A stretch of 64,000 nt of DNA from Chondrosia reniformis (lineage: Eukaryota > Porifera > Demospongiae > Chondrillida > Chondrillidae): contig OX359195.1 of the NCBI GenBank assembly GCA_947172415.1, positions 620,001 through 684,000 on the forward strand. The letters are read 5' to 3'. The first letter of the stretch is position 1; the number at the start of each line of letters is the position of its first letter. The notes beneath the pieces are model-generated. The model was not told where the DNA came from and ran no database searches. It worked only from the letters and a program-made list of their open reading frames with translations. The position numbers and the translations under genes were made by a program. Positions 1-10,152 of this stretch are shown here, one piece after another.

Positions 1-959
1 AAGTCCTCAGTGAAGAGCTAACAATAACTAGGGAAGAGATAACTATCCAGAATGGGAAGATTGCTGCTCTACAAGATATGATAAGACAAGTATCTGAGAA
101 CATCAGTACTGAAGAAGAGTTAAGAATAACTAAGGAAGAGATAACTATGCAGACTGATAGAAAATTTAGTGCTTTAGAGAATGACATAAATCAAGCATTT
201 GCGGAAGTAACTGAGAATACACAATTGATACAAGAACTAGGTTTGTTCATTTCCGATAACAACTTGAAGAAGTTATGTAACATTTCCAGTTTCAATTGGA
301 GAAGAGTGGCCTACATCAATATGACTGATCCAGAAGCAGAGTGTCCAAGTGGTCTTAATGAAGTATCTAACAGCACCACAGGACAGAGAGCTTGTGGAAG
401 GAGTGTTGATGGAGCAGGCTCCACAGTTGCAGCACCTGGAGGATGCTCTTCTGTGACCTTTCCTGTGAATACTACTTACTCTCATGTATGTGGTTATGCA
501 AGAGGTTATCAGTACAGGTCAATGGATGCATTCTGGCAGTCACCAATAAGAACTATAGTTGATGCATACGTTGATGGCCTCTCCATCACCCATGACAACC
601 CAAGGAAGCATCTTTGGACACTAGCAGTTGGTACTTATGAATTAAACACTCATTTAGAAGCAAGATGCCCTCTAGATCTGGACACATATGATATCAGACG
701 AATTCCTGAATTTGTTGGAAACAATTATTATTGTGAAGCTGGCTATAGTTCTGTTTATGAAGACAGAATTGCTTGGGAGGACCCTCTGTGGGATGGACAG
801 CAGTGTGTTTCAAGTACTGCACAGTCTTGTTCAAGATATGGCTGGTTTCATCGTGACATTGCACCAAGTCAAGAAGACATAGAGGTCAGGTGGTGTGCTG
901 ATCAAGAAAGGATTAATGAAGACTTCTACACAGACCTTTTGGAGATCTGGGTCCTTTGA
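1..959 (+). CDS. A1: type II membrane-anchored member of the A family, 5' end outside window
   Basis: The frame is already open at base 3 and runs to TGA at 957-959. The first codons match the coiled-coil stalk of A2 and A8 (VLSEELTITREE), so the anchor and start codon lie before the window and the Met at 78 is internal. The stalk here is longer than in the paralogues, with an extra stretch of charged heptads. The C-terminal domain of about 215 residues has the family landmarks in order: NISSFNWRRVAYINMTDP, RACGR, VCGYARGYQY, YVDGLSIT, HLWTLAVG, FVGNNYYCEAGY, DPLWDGQQC, GWFHRDIAPSQEDIEVRWC, DLLEIWVL. Several NxS/T sites and even cysteine spacing suggest an extracellular domain. I do not know a named function. 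No frame lesion is visible. Confidence 0.8.
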   Translation, partial: VLSEELTITREEITIQNGKIAALQDMIRQVSENISTEEELRITKEEITMQTDRKFSALENDINQAFAEVTENTQLIQELGLFISDNNLKKLCNISSFNWRRVAYINMTDPEAECPSGLNEVSNSTTGQRACGRSVDGAGSTVAAPGGCSSVTFPVNTTYSHVCGYARGYQYRSMDAFWQSPIRTIVDAYVDGLSITHDNPRKHLWTLAVGTYELNTHLEARCPLDLDTYDIRRIPEFVGNNYYCEAGYSSVYEDRIAWEDPLWDGQQCVSSTAQSCSRYGWFHRDIAPSQEDIEVRWCADQERINEDFYTDLLEIWVL

Positions 960-1300
960 ATAACTGTACATGGGATTACCTAACATAGACATACTAGTCA
1001 ATTGCTGAGTGCTTTATTAGATAGTATAAATAGTAGATTACGTACATTAAGTAACTAGTATACACTAGTTGTGGTTAATAAAATACAACAGTACTACACT
1101 GCAATAAGTCATTATCAAGTTTGTTTGCCATGTAATTAAAGAATCAAAATTGCATTTTAGAAACCAAGTTAAAAGTAGTGATGGTAACAGCGACTAGTAG
1201 ATATGGAAAGAGTGACGTAACAGGTCAGTGATCATAAGGTTAACCATACAGAAGTAGCATACTGAAACTTTCCCTATTATGTTTGGATGCAACATGATTT
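960..1300. other. AT-rich 3' flank of A1, no gene seen
   Basis: I see no open frame of note and no recognisable repeat here. It separates A1 from the inverted-repeat element that starts at 1301. Confidence 0.5.
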
Positions 1301-1771
1301 TGTAACTTGCACACAAGTGGTTTACATTACTTATATACACAGGATCAAATCTCAGGTTTCATATGGCATGAAATCTATTTGAAACTTCTTGAACAGCCAG
1401 GTTTCAAAGGGTGCTCAAGTATGTTAAGTAATTTCACGGGTTTCATGCTTTTAACGGCCCCTTTTCTGAGTTTTATACATACTTTCATACCTTTTGAAAC
1501 CTGAGATTTGATCCTGTGATACCCTTGTGATACCCTTGTGATACCCCTGTGACACCCTTGTGACACCCTTGTGATACCCTTGTGATACCCTTGTGACACC
1601 CTTGTGACACCCTTGTGATACCCTTGTGATACCCTTGTGATACCCTTGTGATACCCTTGTGACACCCTTGTGATACCCTTGTGATACCCCTGTGACACCC
1701 TTGTGATACCCCTGTGACACCCTTGTGATACCCCTGTGATACCCCTGTGATACCCTTGTGTGCAAGTTACA
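1301..1771. mobile_element. Nonautonomous inverted-repeat element with an 11-bp minisatellite core
   Basis: The outer arms are perfect 17-bp inverted repeats, TGTAACTTGCACACAAG at 1301-1317 and its complement at 1755-1771. Inside them a second inverted repeat (AGGATCAAATCTCAGGTTTCA near 1341-1361 and its complement at 1497-1516) encloses a unique 130-bp core, and an 11-bp tandem array fills the space between the right inner and right outer arms. A diverged copy of the inner core lies in reverse orientation at about 38970-39145. There is no coding capacity; open frames on the - strand only reflect the 11-bp period, three units making eleven codons. It resembles a MITE or a Helentron-type element with a tandem-repeat core, but I cannot name the family. 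Confidence 0.6.
1516..1760. repeat. 11-bp minisatellite (TGATACCCTTG and variants)
   Basis: About 22 tandem copies of an 11-bp unit with A/T>A/C and T/C variants (TGATACCCTTG, TGACACCCTTG, TGATACCCCTG). It sits inside the inverted-repeat element. Confidence 0.95.
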
Positions 1772-2881
1772 TATTAATCTAACCAAGTAGTCATGCATGT
1801 GCCAAGGATTCACAGAAGATCAAGTTAAACAAAGACTCCCAGGATCACTGATGAAGGGTGGAATTCCCAGAAACGGCTGTCTGACCCAGTGGAGAAGAAG
1901 ATGAAAGAAGGGAAAAGAAGGAAAAAAGACACCTGTATCTTCATCTCTCTTCAGGTTTAGTTCCCCTATAGGCTCTTTTACAGAATAGGTATAGCATGTA
2001 GGAAAATGGTATCTTAGATTTTTCATGTGTTTGATGAGTCAAACTTCATTGTCTTATGTAGCTCCTCCTCATTGTACATAAAGCATGAATAATCTAATAC
2101 ACCATGATGAAATCATTATATGACAGGGATGTATAGGAATTAAATTTTATGTTTGGAGTAAATTGTAATCTGACTCAATCAGACAAACAGACTTATGCAC
2201 ACGTATTACATATATACGTACATGTACATCAAATCTGCCGTGGTTATTAAATTAATTGAATATTAAAAAAAAGACTGGCTCTATCTTGAATAATAATATA
2301 GATGTACCGTATAATAGGTGTGAATAAGTAATTAGTCAACTTTACATTCTGTAAGCAGTTTATTATACATAAGTGTAATGATCTCGAGTAATGTCTCCAA
2401 TGTCACGTTTACTGGTAGCAGAATATACATTCTATGATATGTTATACAGTGCTCTGACTAAAACAATATATTTAATATTTAACTTGACTGTAGCTATCTT
2501 AAGGGTCAGAACATTTGCACTGTGTAGTACTTGATTGTGAGACGAATGTAACAACCAGTAATTTGGAATGAAAATTATATAGGTCTGCCTAAGCTGCCCA
2601 TTATTACTACTTTTCTGGCTGCATTATTCCCCCAAAGCAGAGTTTATTAACCATAATTATTACTACTTTTATTTCTCTATTAATCTAGCTGTATTATTCA
2701 TTAATTCCTTAGTAGCCCCAAATGGCACAATTAGTCTCACACAGCCAGACTGCCATCTCACCTCCATATTCATTTGATGATGTAATATGCTTGTAATGTT
2801 CAACATTATTTGTACAATACAATAGGTGAATACAAATAGGTCTTTACAATGGTTATCATAACATATTATTATCCTAATCAT
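1772..2881. other. AT-rich intergenic stretch, no gene seen
   Basis: No frame with protein-like composition and no splice chain was recognised. The stretch ends at the target-site duplication of the retrotransposon fragment. Confidence 0.5.
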
Positions 2882-4757
2882 ATATTCCAAATGCATTTCG
2901 AAATGCATGCATTGGATGCATTTCGTCAGCATTTTGAACGTGTCCTCAATCAAGACCGAAGTGTGGACCACACATTTGTCAGTGAGAAGTTGGAGCAGAG
3001 GCCTGTAGCTGAGGTACTAGATCAGCCCATCACCCAAAAGGAAGTGGAAGAAGCAGTGAAGTCCTTGCAGAATGCAAAGGCACCTGGAATGGACGGCCTT
3101 TCCCCTGAGATATGGAAGGTTGGGGGGAAGATCACTGACTACCTGGTGGAAGCATGTAAGAAAGGATTCAATGGAGATGTGCCAAAGGAATGGGTGGATT
3201 GTAAGATCATCCCCATTCACAAGAAGGGAACCCAAAATGATCCAGACAACTATCGTGGCATTGCACTGCTCTCCACCGGTGGGAAGGTGTTTGGGAGGAT
3301 TCTGGCAAGGCGACTGCTTAGACACATTGTTCCACATGTGGTGCCAGAGAGTCAATGTGGTTACCGACCAGGACGTTCCACAGAGGACTTGATCTTCGTC
3401 GCTCGCCAGCTCTTTGAGAAGGCAAAGGAGAAGAATACCACCCTCTATGCTGTCTTTGTGGACTTTAGCAAGGCGTTTGACTCAGTGGATCGAGATCTTC
3501 TCTGGCTTGTTCTTACAAGACAGGGAGTCCCACCAAAGCTGCTGTCAGCCCTACAAAACCTCCATAAAGACATGGAAGGTCGTGTGCAATACAGAAATGA
3601 GTTGTCTGAGACGTTCCAAATCCGCACTGGAGTTCGGCAGGGGTCTGTGGAGGGTCCTGTACTGTTCATATTGTACTTGGCTGCTTTGACAGAGCTAGCC
3701 TTCCCCCATGACTCAGTTTACCAGAGAGAGTTGGGTGTTGAGATGCTGGTAGAGGATGGAGACATCATGAATACCAAGAGATTTGAAAATCCCCGGCTGC
3801 ATAAGGTGCTGGACAGTACCTATGCAGATGACACAGCCCTCTTTGCAAACTCCCATAGTGCCATGAACAGGACCATCCAGAGATTTGCTCAAGTGTCTCG
3901 GAAGTTTGGTATGGTAATAAATGAGAAGAAGACAGTGGCGATGCGGTATGATCCGGCCAACACAAACCTCATCCCAGTCTCCATTGGAGACACTGAGCTT
4001 CAAGATGTAGAGGCTTTCAACTACCTGGGAAGCACCATCTGTCCCAAGAATGACATGAGTGAAGAATTGAGGAGAAGGGTGGGTTTGGCAAGGAGCTCTT
4101 TCTTCAGATTGAAGAAGAGGTTATGGAATCAGCGAGGGGTCAGGAGGTGCACGAAGACGAGAATGTTCAGTGCTCTGGTGTCATCCACCCTGCTCTATGG
4201 TTCGGGGTCATGGACCAGACGAGAGCTGGACACAAATCAACTAGAGACAACACAATACCGCCTCGCCAGGTTGATGCTGGGGTCAAGACCCACTGATCGT
4301 GTCCGCATGACCACTGCCTACAGCGAACTGAGCATGCTGCCTCTACGGGTACAGCTGGCGGAACGCACACTTTCCTGGGCTGCCAGGTTGATCAACCTGC
4401 CTGGAGACCGCCTTCCAAGGTTGCTGATGTTTTCAGAGATGGCAGAAGGAAAGCGAAATCGAGGTCGACCCACCTTCAGATGGAGTGACACGCTAAAGGC
4501 AGTGTTGAAGTGGGCAGGTCTGCCAGCATATCAAGACTGGGCTACAGAGGTGCAGAGCGAGGATTGGAGAAGTATCATCAGAGGCTACCGGGAAAACCTA
4601 TGTCAATCCTTTCAGAAATGGCGTGACAGATAATTGACTAATTGACAAATAACTAATATTCTGAACTGACATTTTTTATATTAACTATAGTTGATGTGGT
4701 TACTTACATAGCGTGTACAACATGCTTGATGATGATGATGATGATGATATTCCAAAT
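2882..4757 (+). mobile_element. 5'-truncated non-LTR retrotransposon with target-site duplication
   Basis: The 11-bp sequence ATATTCCAAAT occurs at 2882-2892 and again at 4747-4757 and brackets the element. The 3' end is a short GAT-repeat tail (about 4728-4746) in place of poly(A). The 5' end starts inside the ORF2 reading frame, typical of incomplete target-primed reverse transcription. Its base composition is clearly more GC-rich than its surroundings, which fits a recent insertion. Confidence 0.85.
2893..4633 (+). CDS. Reverse transcriptase (ORF2 C-terminal part) of the LINE fragment
   Basis: The frame is open through the junction with flanking DNA from an ATG at 2849, but the first codons up to about 2892 are host sequence. 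RT motifs appear in order: NYRGIALLS, the palm block AVFVDFSKAFDSVDRDLLW, RTGVRQGSV, the catalytic YADD box encoded at 3821-3832, then GMVINEKKTVAM and YLGSTI. The C-terminal part runs on through an R/K-rich tail to TAA at 4631-4633. No endonuclease domain remains, so the copy cannot move by itself. The motif set fits a non-LTR element of the jockey/CR1/L2-like type, but I would not fix the clade. No frameshift or nonsense mutation is visible in 1.7 kb, so the insertion is young. Confidence 0.85.
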
Positions 4758-4940
4758 ATTTCAAGAGGTAATAATCAAAACAACATTGCAATAACCAGCT
4801 TAATTATATTCATTGCTATATTATAATGTTATTCAATACATCATCATCAAGTAATATTTGACAGTTCCATCCTTCTTTGTCTGACCACAGTCACCACAAG
4901 GGAAAATAGGCAGTGGAAGATAACAGAAGCGTTCAGTACT

Positions 4941-5906
4941 ATGAAGAGAAGGGACAAGGTACTAGTTTGTGTACTTACAGTTCTCCTTACAATTGTGCTA
5001 CTCCTTCAACTCTTATCCATTGGACTGAAGATAGTAGAGTTTGTTAACGCTAATGAAGTCCTCAGTGAAGAGTTAAGAAAAACTAGTGAAGAGATAACTA
5101 TTCAGAATGAGAAGATTGCTGCTCTACAAGATATGATAAGACAAGTATCTGAGAATATCAGTATATCGATTCAACAAGAAATAGACACTCTCGTTTCCCA
5201 ATATCATTTGGTGAAATCATTTTGTAACATTTCCAGTTTCAATTGGAGAAGAGTGACCTACATCAATATGACTGATCCAGAAGTAGAGTGTCCAAGTGGT
5301 CTTAGTGAGACCTCTAACAGCACCACAGGACAGAGAGCTTGTGGAAGGAGTGTTGATGGAGAAGGAGCCACATTAGCAGCTCCTAGAGGATGCTCTTCAG
5401 TGAGAATTCCTGTGAATACTACTTACTCTCATGTATGTGGTTATGCAAGAGGTTATCAGTACAGGTCAATGGATGCATTCTGGCAGTCACCAATAAGAAC
5501 TATAGATGATGCATATGTTGATGGCCTCTCCATCACCCATGGCAACCCAAGGAAGTATCTTTGGACACTAGCAGTTGGTACTTATGAATTAAATACTCAT
5601 TTAGAAGCAAGATGCCCTCTAGATCTGGACACATATGATATCAGGCGAATTCCTGAATTTGTTAGAAACAATTAATATTGTGAAGCTGGCCTCATTGGAG
5701 TTCGGGAAAACAGGATTGCTTGGGAGGACCCTCTGTGGGATGGACAGAAGTGTGTCTCAAGTACTGTACAGTCTTGTTCAAGATATGGCTGGTTTCATCA
5801 TGACATTGCACCAAGTCAAGAAGACATAGAAGTCAGGTGGTGTGCTGATCAGGATAGGATTAACGAAGACTTCTACACTGACCTTTTGGAGATCTCGGTC
5901 CTTTGA
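4941..5906 (+). pseudogene. A2: membrane-anchored A-family member with one nonsense codon
   Basis: The start is the conserved ATG of the anchored type (MKRRDKVLVCVLTVLL...): a short basic cytoplasmic end, then a hydrophobic segment of about 22 residues, then a coiled-coil stalk. The domain is full length by similarity to A1, but codon 245 (5673-5675) is TAA where A1 and A5 have TAT (Tyr of the NNYYCEAG motif). The frame then continues with all remaining landmarks (DPLWDGQKC, GWFHHDIAPSQ, DIEVRWCADQ) to TGA at 5904-5906. The lesion is therefore a single point change in an otherwise fresh copy. The sequence before the ATG matches that before A9, so the two share a promoter type. Confidence 0.85.
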
Positions 5907-5972
5907 ATTACAACAAAACTACATAATACTAAACTAATACCCAGGAAGCCAACTAAAGTAGTAATTAGCATG

Positions 5973-6092
5973 ATGATTAATGAGTAGCAATGATAAAGAC
6001 CCCTACAGGTTGAAATGTTTGTTTAAATACTTATGATTAATGAGTAGCAATGATAAAGACCCCTACAGGTTGAAATGTTTGTTTAAATACTT
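5973..6092. repeat. Perfect 60-bp tandem duplication
   Basis: The 60 bases at 5973-6032 are repeated without change at 6033-6092, in the 3' flank of A2. Confidence 0.97.
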
Positions 6093-6836
6093 GTTGTGAA
6101 ATTCAATGTTTAACTGTTATAGGTGACTATCAATTTCCATTTGTATTGTCATTACAATGAAATAATATAAAGTTCATTTTATGTGTGTAAGGTACAGTTC
6201 ATTAGGAAATGGTCACTTATAGCATACTGGAACTGAGCGACGAAACTTCAAAACACATGTTTCTGGCCCTCAGTAAGGACTTAGACTACTACAAAACAGT
6301 TAGGTTCCGAATTGTAAGTACCACAGATCCTAGAGAGGGTTCATACACACCCAAAGAACCCGCCCCCTGCATACGGACCTATAATGGATTATCAGCAGTA
6401 TTATATTAATACAAAACACTGTAATTAGATATCATAAGGTTTCTATAAGAGTACTAAATTCAGTAAAGTTAGAGAAGTGATTTATATAATTAGCTAAATT
6501 AAAAGATGCAGTAACAGGTGAAGCTATATAGATGATAGAGAAGGGCATCTGTGATCAACTGAGCATAATCATTGGTCAGTTATATTATACTAGTTGTTTT
6601 GTATGATATCAGGTTTTGTCACCTAGTGGTTCTGAGATCATGATTGTCTACTTCCTATGATATATCCTTTTTACACAAAACTGAAAGCTATTTAAGTAAA
6701 GTTGAAACAGGAACAGGAAAGGAAGTGGTAGTATTTAGAAAACTTACAAGAACCATGCAACCTCAAAAATAGTTTTTCATTTAAAAAACCTACCTATGTA
6801 ATATGTAACAAGTGACCACGGATCTGCTTAATTTTC
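6093..6836. other. Intergenic stretch before A3
   Basis: AT-rich; only a short open frame (6209-6409) with no family resemblance. I see nothing functional before the TATA box. Confidence 0.5.
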
Positions 6837-6844
6837 TATAAAAG
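6837..6844 (+). promoter_or_regulatory. TATA box of A3
   Basis: TATAAAAG lies 98 bases before the ATG. The following 90 bases, including TTAGAGAAGCAAGCTCCTAA, are nearly identical to the leader of A5, whose TATA box is at the matching place. Confidence 0.65.
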
Positions 6845-6934
6845 TAGTAATAGCACTGGAATGGCACAACCAACCACTAACTGTTAGAGAAGCAAGCTCC
6901 TAAATCTCATTAGACAACTCAAAGGATCCAAAAG

Positions 6935-7765
6935 ATGAATTCTGCTAAATGGAATTGGATTCTCCTTACTATACTGGCCAGTCACTTGATACTCACAAGT
7001 ACAGCTGACACTCAGTGCTGTGAGGTGAGGCAGCAATTGGAAGAGATTAACAAATTGGTAGATCAGTTATTGGAAAGTGTCACTTCAAACTGTCTACTAA
7101 GAACATATTGTGGTATTACCAGTAGTGACTGGAGAAGAGTGGCCTACATCAATATGACTGATCCAGAAGCAGAGTGTCCAATTGGTCTTAATGAGGTATC
7201 TAACAGCACCACAGGACAGAGAGCTTGTGGAAGGAGTGTTAATGGAGGATGCTCTTCAGTGACCTTTCCTGTGAATACTACTTACTCTCATGTATGTGGT
7301 TATGCAAGAGGCTATCAGTACTATACAATGGATGCATTCTGGAAGTCACCAATAAGAACTATAAATGATGCATATGTTGATGGCCTCTCCATCACCCATG
7401 GTAACCCAAGGAAGCATCTTTGGACGTTGGCAGTCGGTAATAGTGAACTTACTAGTCACTTGGAAGTAAGGTGTCCAAAAGATACGGATCCATTTAACTT
7501 CACTAGAGTACCTGACTTTGTTGGTAATAACTTTTATTGTGAAGCTGGCTATGAGACAACACATGAGAAGAGAACTGCTTGGGAGGACCCTCTGTGGGAT
7601 GGACAGCAGTGTGTCTCAAGTACTGCACAGTCTTGTTCAGGATACAGCTGGTTTCATAGTGACATTGCATCAAGTCAAGAAGACATAGAAGTCAGGTGGT
7701 GTGCTGATGAAATCAGAACACAGGAAGACTTCTACACTGACCTTTTGGAGATCTGGGTGATTTGA
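6935..7765 (+). CDS. A3: secreted member of the A family, 276 aa
   Basis: The protein starts with a classic signal peptide (MNSAKWNWILLTILASHLIL, cleavage probably near TSTADTQ), then CCEVRQQLEEINKLVDQLLE, a short amphipathic stalk, and the common C-terminal domain from about residue 58. It lacks the membrane anchor of A1, A2 and A8. The block between RACGR and CSSV is shortened to SVNGG, where A1 and A5 carry a longer Gly/Ala/Pro loop. All other landmarks are present, ending DLLEIWVI. The first 300 coding bases are almost identical to A5 while the 3' half differs more, which points to recent duplication with exchange. Likely a soluble extracellular protein; function unknown. Confidence 0.85.
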   Translation: MNSAKWNWILLTILASHLILTSTADTQCCEVRQQLEEINKLVDQLLESVTSNCLLRTYCGITSSDWRRVAYINMTDPEAECPIGLNEVSNSTTGQRACGRSVNGGCSSVTFPVNTTYSHVCGYARGYQYYTMDAFWKSPIRTINDAYVDGLSITHGNPRKHLWTLAVGNSELTSHLEVRCPKDTDPFNFTRVPDFVGNNFYCEAGYETTHEKRTAWEDPLWDGQQCVSSTAQSCSGYSWFHSDIASSQEDIEVRWCADEIRTQEDFYTDLLEIWVI

Positions 7766-7913
7766 ATTACAACAGTCAACATAAATAAGGAAGGCAAACT
7801 GTAGTAACTACTATAGTTACTAACATTTTTCATTAGGAAATTGTTTAGTCTTTATTAATCATTTATTAATCTTATAGCTAAAAGGTGTGTGCTAAATATA
7901 TACACAACTAGTC

Positions 7914-8056
7914 AAAGTGATAATCAAACCACAAGTATAATAATTATCAGTCTAAAACATCATGAAGAGGGAAAACATGAAAGAAGCAATTGCTTGGAAT
8001 TGAAACCAGTTGGTTATGACTACCAGTGCTCTGCCACTGAGTTACAACTGCTCCAG
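7914..8056 (-). mobile_element. tRNA-derived SINE, copy 1
   Basis: Read on the - strand the head is tRNA-like: an acceptor pair GCAGTTG/CAATTGC (8051-8045 and 7992-7986), a box A-like ACTCAGTGGCAGAGC D-arm, an anticodon stem CTGGT/ACCAG around GTCATA, then a shortened T-arm. The tail ends in ACTTGTGGTTTGATTATCAC, shared with the copy at 28234-28366. The T-arm has lost about 9 bases. Confidence 0.6.
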
Positions 8057-8062
8057 CAATTT

Positions 8063-8573
8063 CCACTCTTATACTAACTACAAAGAAATTATTAGTCTTC
8101 ATTCACAAATTAGTGATTCTCTATATCAGAACAAACGGATAATCAAGGATGTATACCTATTTACCTATACCTATTATATTTATTGAGGTGATCATTAATA
8201 AGTTAACTAACATTATCACAGAGAATATCCAGTTATAGAATTTCCATTCAACCTTATGGTTACACATAGTTTTAGAATTGATTGTCATATCAGAGAGTAC
8301 GGTAGTTGTAGTCCAAATTCCAAGATGTTGGGCCGTGCTAAATACCTAGCTGTTGATAGCTACAACTCTTTGATAAGAAGAGTGATTTTGGCTTCTAAAA
8401 TGTACACGAATATTGATGGCGATTATCGTTCTAGCCTTCCTTTGCCATCTTATTTGCTATTGAGGTTGGAAACCCTCTGCTTAAATGGAAGTCAACAGAC
8501 ATGTGCTGTCCGAGCTATGAGTAAGCCAGTTGTTCCAGAGTTTTCTCAAGCTTGTTGTTGCTGATTCTTGCAG
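8063..8573. other. Stretch before A4, one unassigned open frame
   Basis: A 102-codon open frame (8256-8564, +) has no recognised relative and may be chance or a decayed element. It ends just before the A4 homology begins. Confidence 0.4.
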
Positions 8574-9003
8574 GTGGTCTTAATGAGGTTACTAATAGCA
8601 CCATAGGACATGCAGAGAGCTTGTGGAAGGAGTGTTGATGGAGCAGGCCACATGCTTGCAGCTCCTGGAGGATGCTCTTCTGTGACCTTTCCTGTGAATA
8701 CTACTTACTCTCATGTATGTGGTTATGCAAGAGGTTATCAGTACTATTCAATGGATGCATTCTGGCAGTCACCAATAAGAACTATAAATGATGCATATGT
8801 TGATGGTCTCTCCATCACTCATGGCAACCCAAGGAAGCATCTTTGGACACTGACAGTTGGTTTTAATGAACTTATTACAATGGATATAACTTCTAGATGC
8901 CCAAGAGATAGGGATCCATTTAACTTCACTAGAGTACCTGACTTTATTAATAATGATTTCTATTGCGAAGCTGGCTTCATTGGACCTGATTGGGAGGTGG
9001 TGT
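8574..9003 (+). pseudogene. A4: A-family pseudogene, both ends missing
   Basis: Similarity to the family starts inside the domain at the GGLNEV block and stops at about 8999, just after the CEAGF motif, where unrelated sequence takes over. There is no anchor, signal peptide or last third. A 4-base TGCA insertion at 8611-8614 breaks the frame inside the TGQRACGR motif (compare AGGACATGCAGAG here with AGGACAGAG in the paralogues). After it the frame is open from the ATG at 8610 to 9005. Confidence 0.85.
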
Positions 9004-9154
9004 GACTTATAATTGATGTATCTGTCTGTGTGAGTACTTTTCCTGAAGACTGAGGTGCAAAGGTGTCCTCCTTGACATGAAACCAGTACATCCAGGAAAC
9101 TGATCAGGAAAGGTACTCACAGAGACACATACATCAATTATACATAAGTCACAC
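9000..9154. repeat. Imperfect hairpin at the A4 breakpoint
   Basis: The arm at 9000-9037 (starting GTGTGACTTATAATTGATG) is complementary to 9113-9154 with few mismatches, around a loop of about 75 bases. It begins exactly where A4 homology ends, so it may be the end of an inserted element. Confidence 0.75.
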
Positions 9155-9169
9155 CACCACCCAAGAATA

Positions 9170-9561
9170 CTACCTAGACATCAGAATTGTGTTCAGATTT
9201 GGGAACACCCTCCACAACTCCCTGGTAAAATTCAAACCAGCAACACTCATGGGTCAAAACCCAGGGAGGTATCTATGAGATCCCGTGCTTGGACTGCGAC
9301 AAGATATACATTGAAGAAACCAGAAGAAGCCTGTAGAAGAGGTTGTACGAGCACCGGCAGGCAGTGAAGAAGGCTGACCGCAACAATGGAATTGCAGTTC
9401 ATGCATAGGACATGGGACACAGCATCAACTGGGAAGGAGCCTCCATCCTCAACAGGGAGACCCACCAATGGAGGAGAAGAGTAATAGAGGCAATACACAT
9501 CCAGAAGTTGTCTCAAAGAACTGTCAATTTGGATCATGGCCTGATCCTAAGTGACCTGTGA
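9170..9561 (+). pseudogene. Penelope-like retroelement remnant: GIY-YIG endonuclease domain
   Basis: Conceptual reading from about 9170 gives a segment resembling the linker before the nuclease (VFRFGNTLHNSLVKFKP), then after a frameshift near 9265 the GIY-YIG core: GIYEIPCLDCDKIYIEET, with RLYEHRQAV, NNGIAVHA, INWEGASIL and RRRVIEAIHIQKL following. The spacing and the C..C zinc-like pair fit the C-terminal endonuclease of Penelope-like elements. Two TAG codons and the frameshift show that it is dead. No reverse transcriptase part is present. The hammerhead-like motif at 9737 lies 180 bases downstream, as expected for such elements. Confidence 0.7.
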
Positions 9562-9635
9562 AAGCCCTTTATTTGATCACATGCAATATATAATTCAGAA
9601 ACTATTTTAGCAGTATTACACCATACGACTACGTA

Positions 9636-9658
9636 ATATATATATATATATATATATA
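9636..9658. repeat. (TA)n microsatellite
   Basis: About eleven TA dinucleotides. Confidence 0.95.
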
Positions 9659-9736
9659 CTAGGTAATTTATGTTTTAATTTTGTTGTTTTCAAGACCTGT
9701 CTCTCAAGTGTAACTGTCACTCTAATTAATCATTGG

Positions 9737-9764
9737 CTGAGGAAGGTCCACGGACCGAAACGTC
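9737..9764 (+). ncRNA. Hammerhead-ribozyme-like core, copy 1
   Basis: The order CTGAGGA (fits CUGANGA), GGTCC-AC-GGACC (a perfect 5-bp stem II), GAAA, CGTC is the conserved half of a hammerhead. Such motifs are known in the terminal repeats of Penelope-like elements. The cleavage-site strand was not located, so activity is not claimed. Confidence 0.5.
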
Positions 9765-9871
9765 CCTACTAATTGTTCAAGTTTTGCTTTGCTGCGGTAA
9801 AACACTCAATGAATAATTAACAATCATACATTAAACGCAGCAATGAACCTTTACTCCATTATCTTATGTCA

Positions 9872-9962
9872 CTGAAGAAGACCCTCGGGGTCAAAATGTC
9901 TGACGATCAAGAGATACAACAAACTGCGTCCTTAGACGCTCTAAAAGTCAAAAGTCCAAAAA
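9872..9962 (+). mobile_element. Hammerhead-like element fragment, copy 2
   Basis: CTGAAGA, then the stem GACCC/GGGTC (9880-9884 with 9888-9892), then AAAATGTC, a decayed GAAA-CGTC. The following 70 bases are related to 29748-29850, so this is a dispersed repeat. Confidence 0.5.
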
Positions 9963-10051
9963 TGATCCTTTCAAAAAACACTAACTATACGTGTACTACC
10001 TATCTATGTAATACATAATTAACAAGTGACCACTTATCCGGTGCCATTTCC

Positions 10052-10059
10052 TATAAAAG
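10052..10059 (+). promoter_or_regulatory. TATA box of A5
   Basis: TATAAAAG lies 101 bases before the ATG in a leader shared with A3. Confidence 0.65.
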
Positions 10060-10152
10060 CAGCTTCATCACTGTAGCTGCAGCTCAACCAAACACTAACT
10101 GTTAGAGAAGCAAGCTCCTAAATCTCATCAGACAACTCAAAGGATCCAAAAG

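Noticed and set aside
1375..1813. - strand frames with an 11-residue GYHKGITRVSQ-type repeat
   Set aside because: Direct consequence of the 11-bp minisatellite, which repeats after three units; no start context or flanking gene.
8256..8564. 102-codon + strand frame before A4
   Set aside because: No family resemblance and no paralogue support; kept only as an unassigned stretch.
9247..9537. 96-codon - strand frame
   Set aside because: It is antisense to the GIY-YIG relic, whose + strand reading has clear family motifs.
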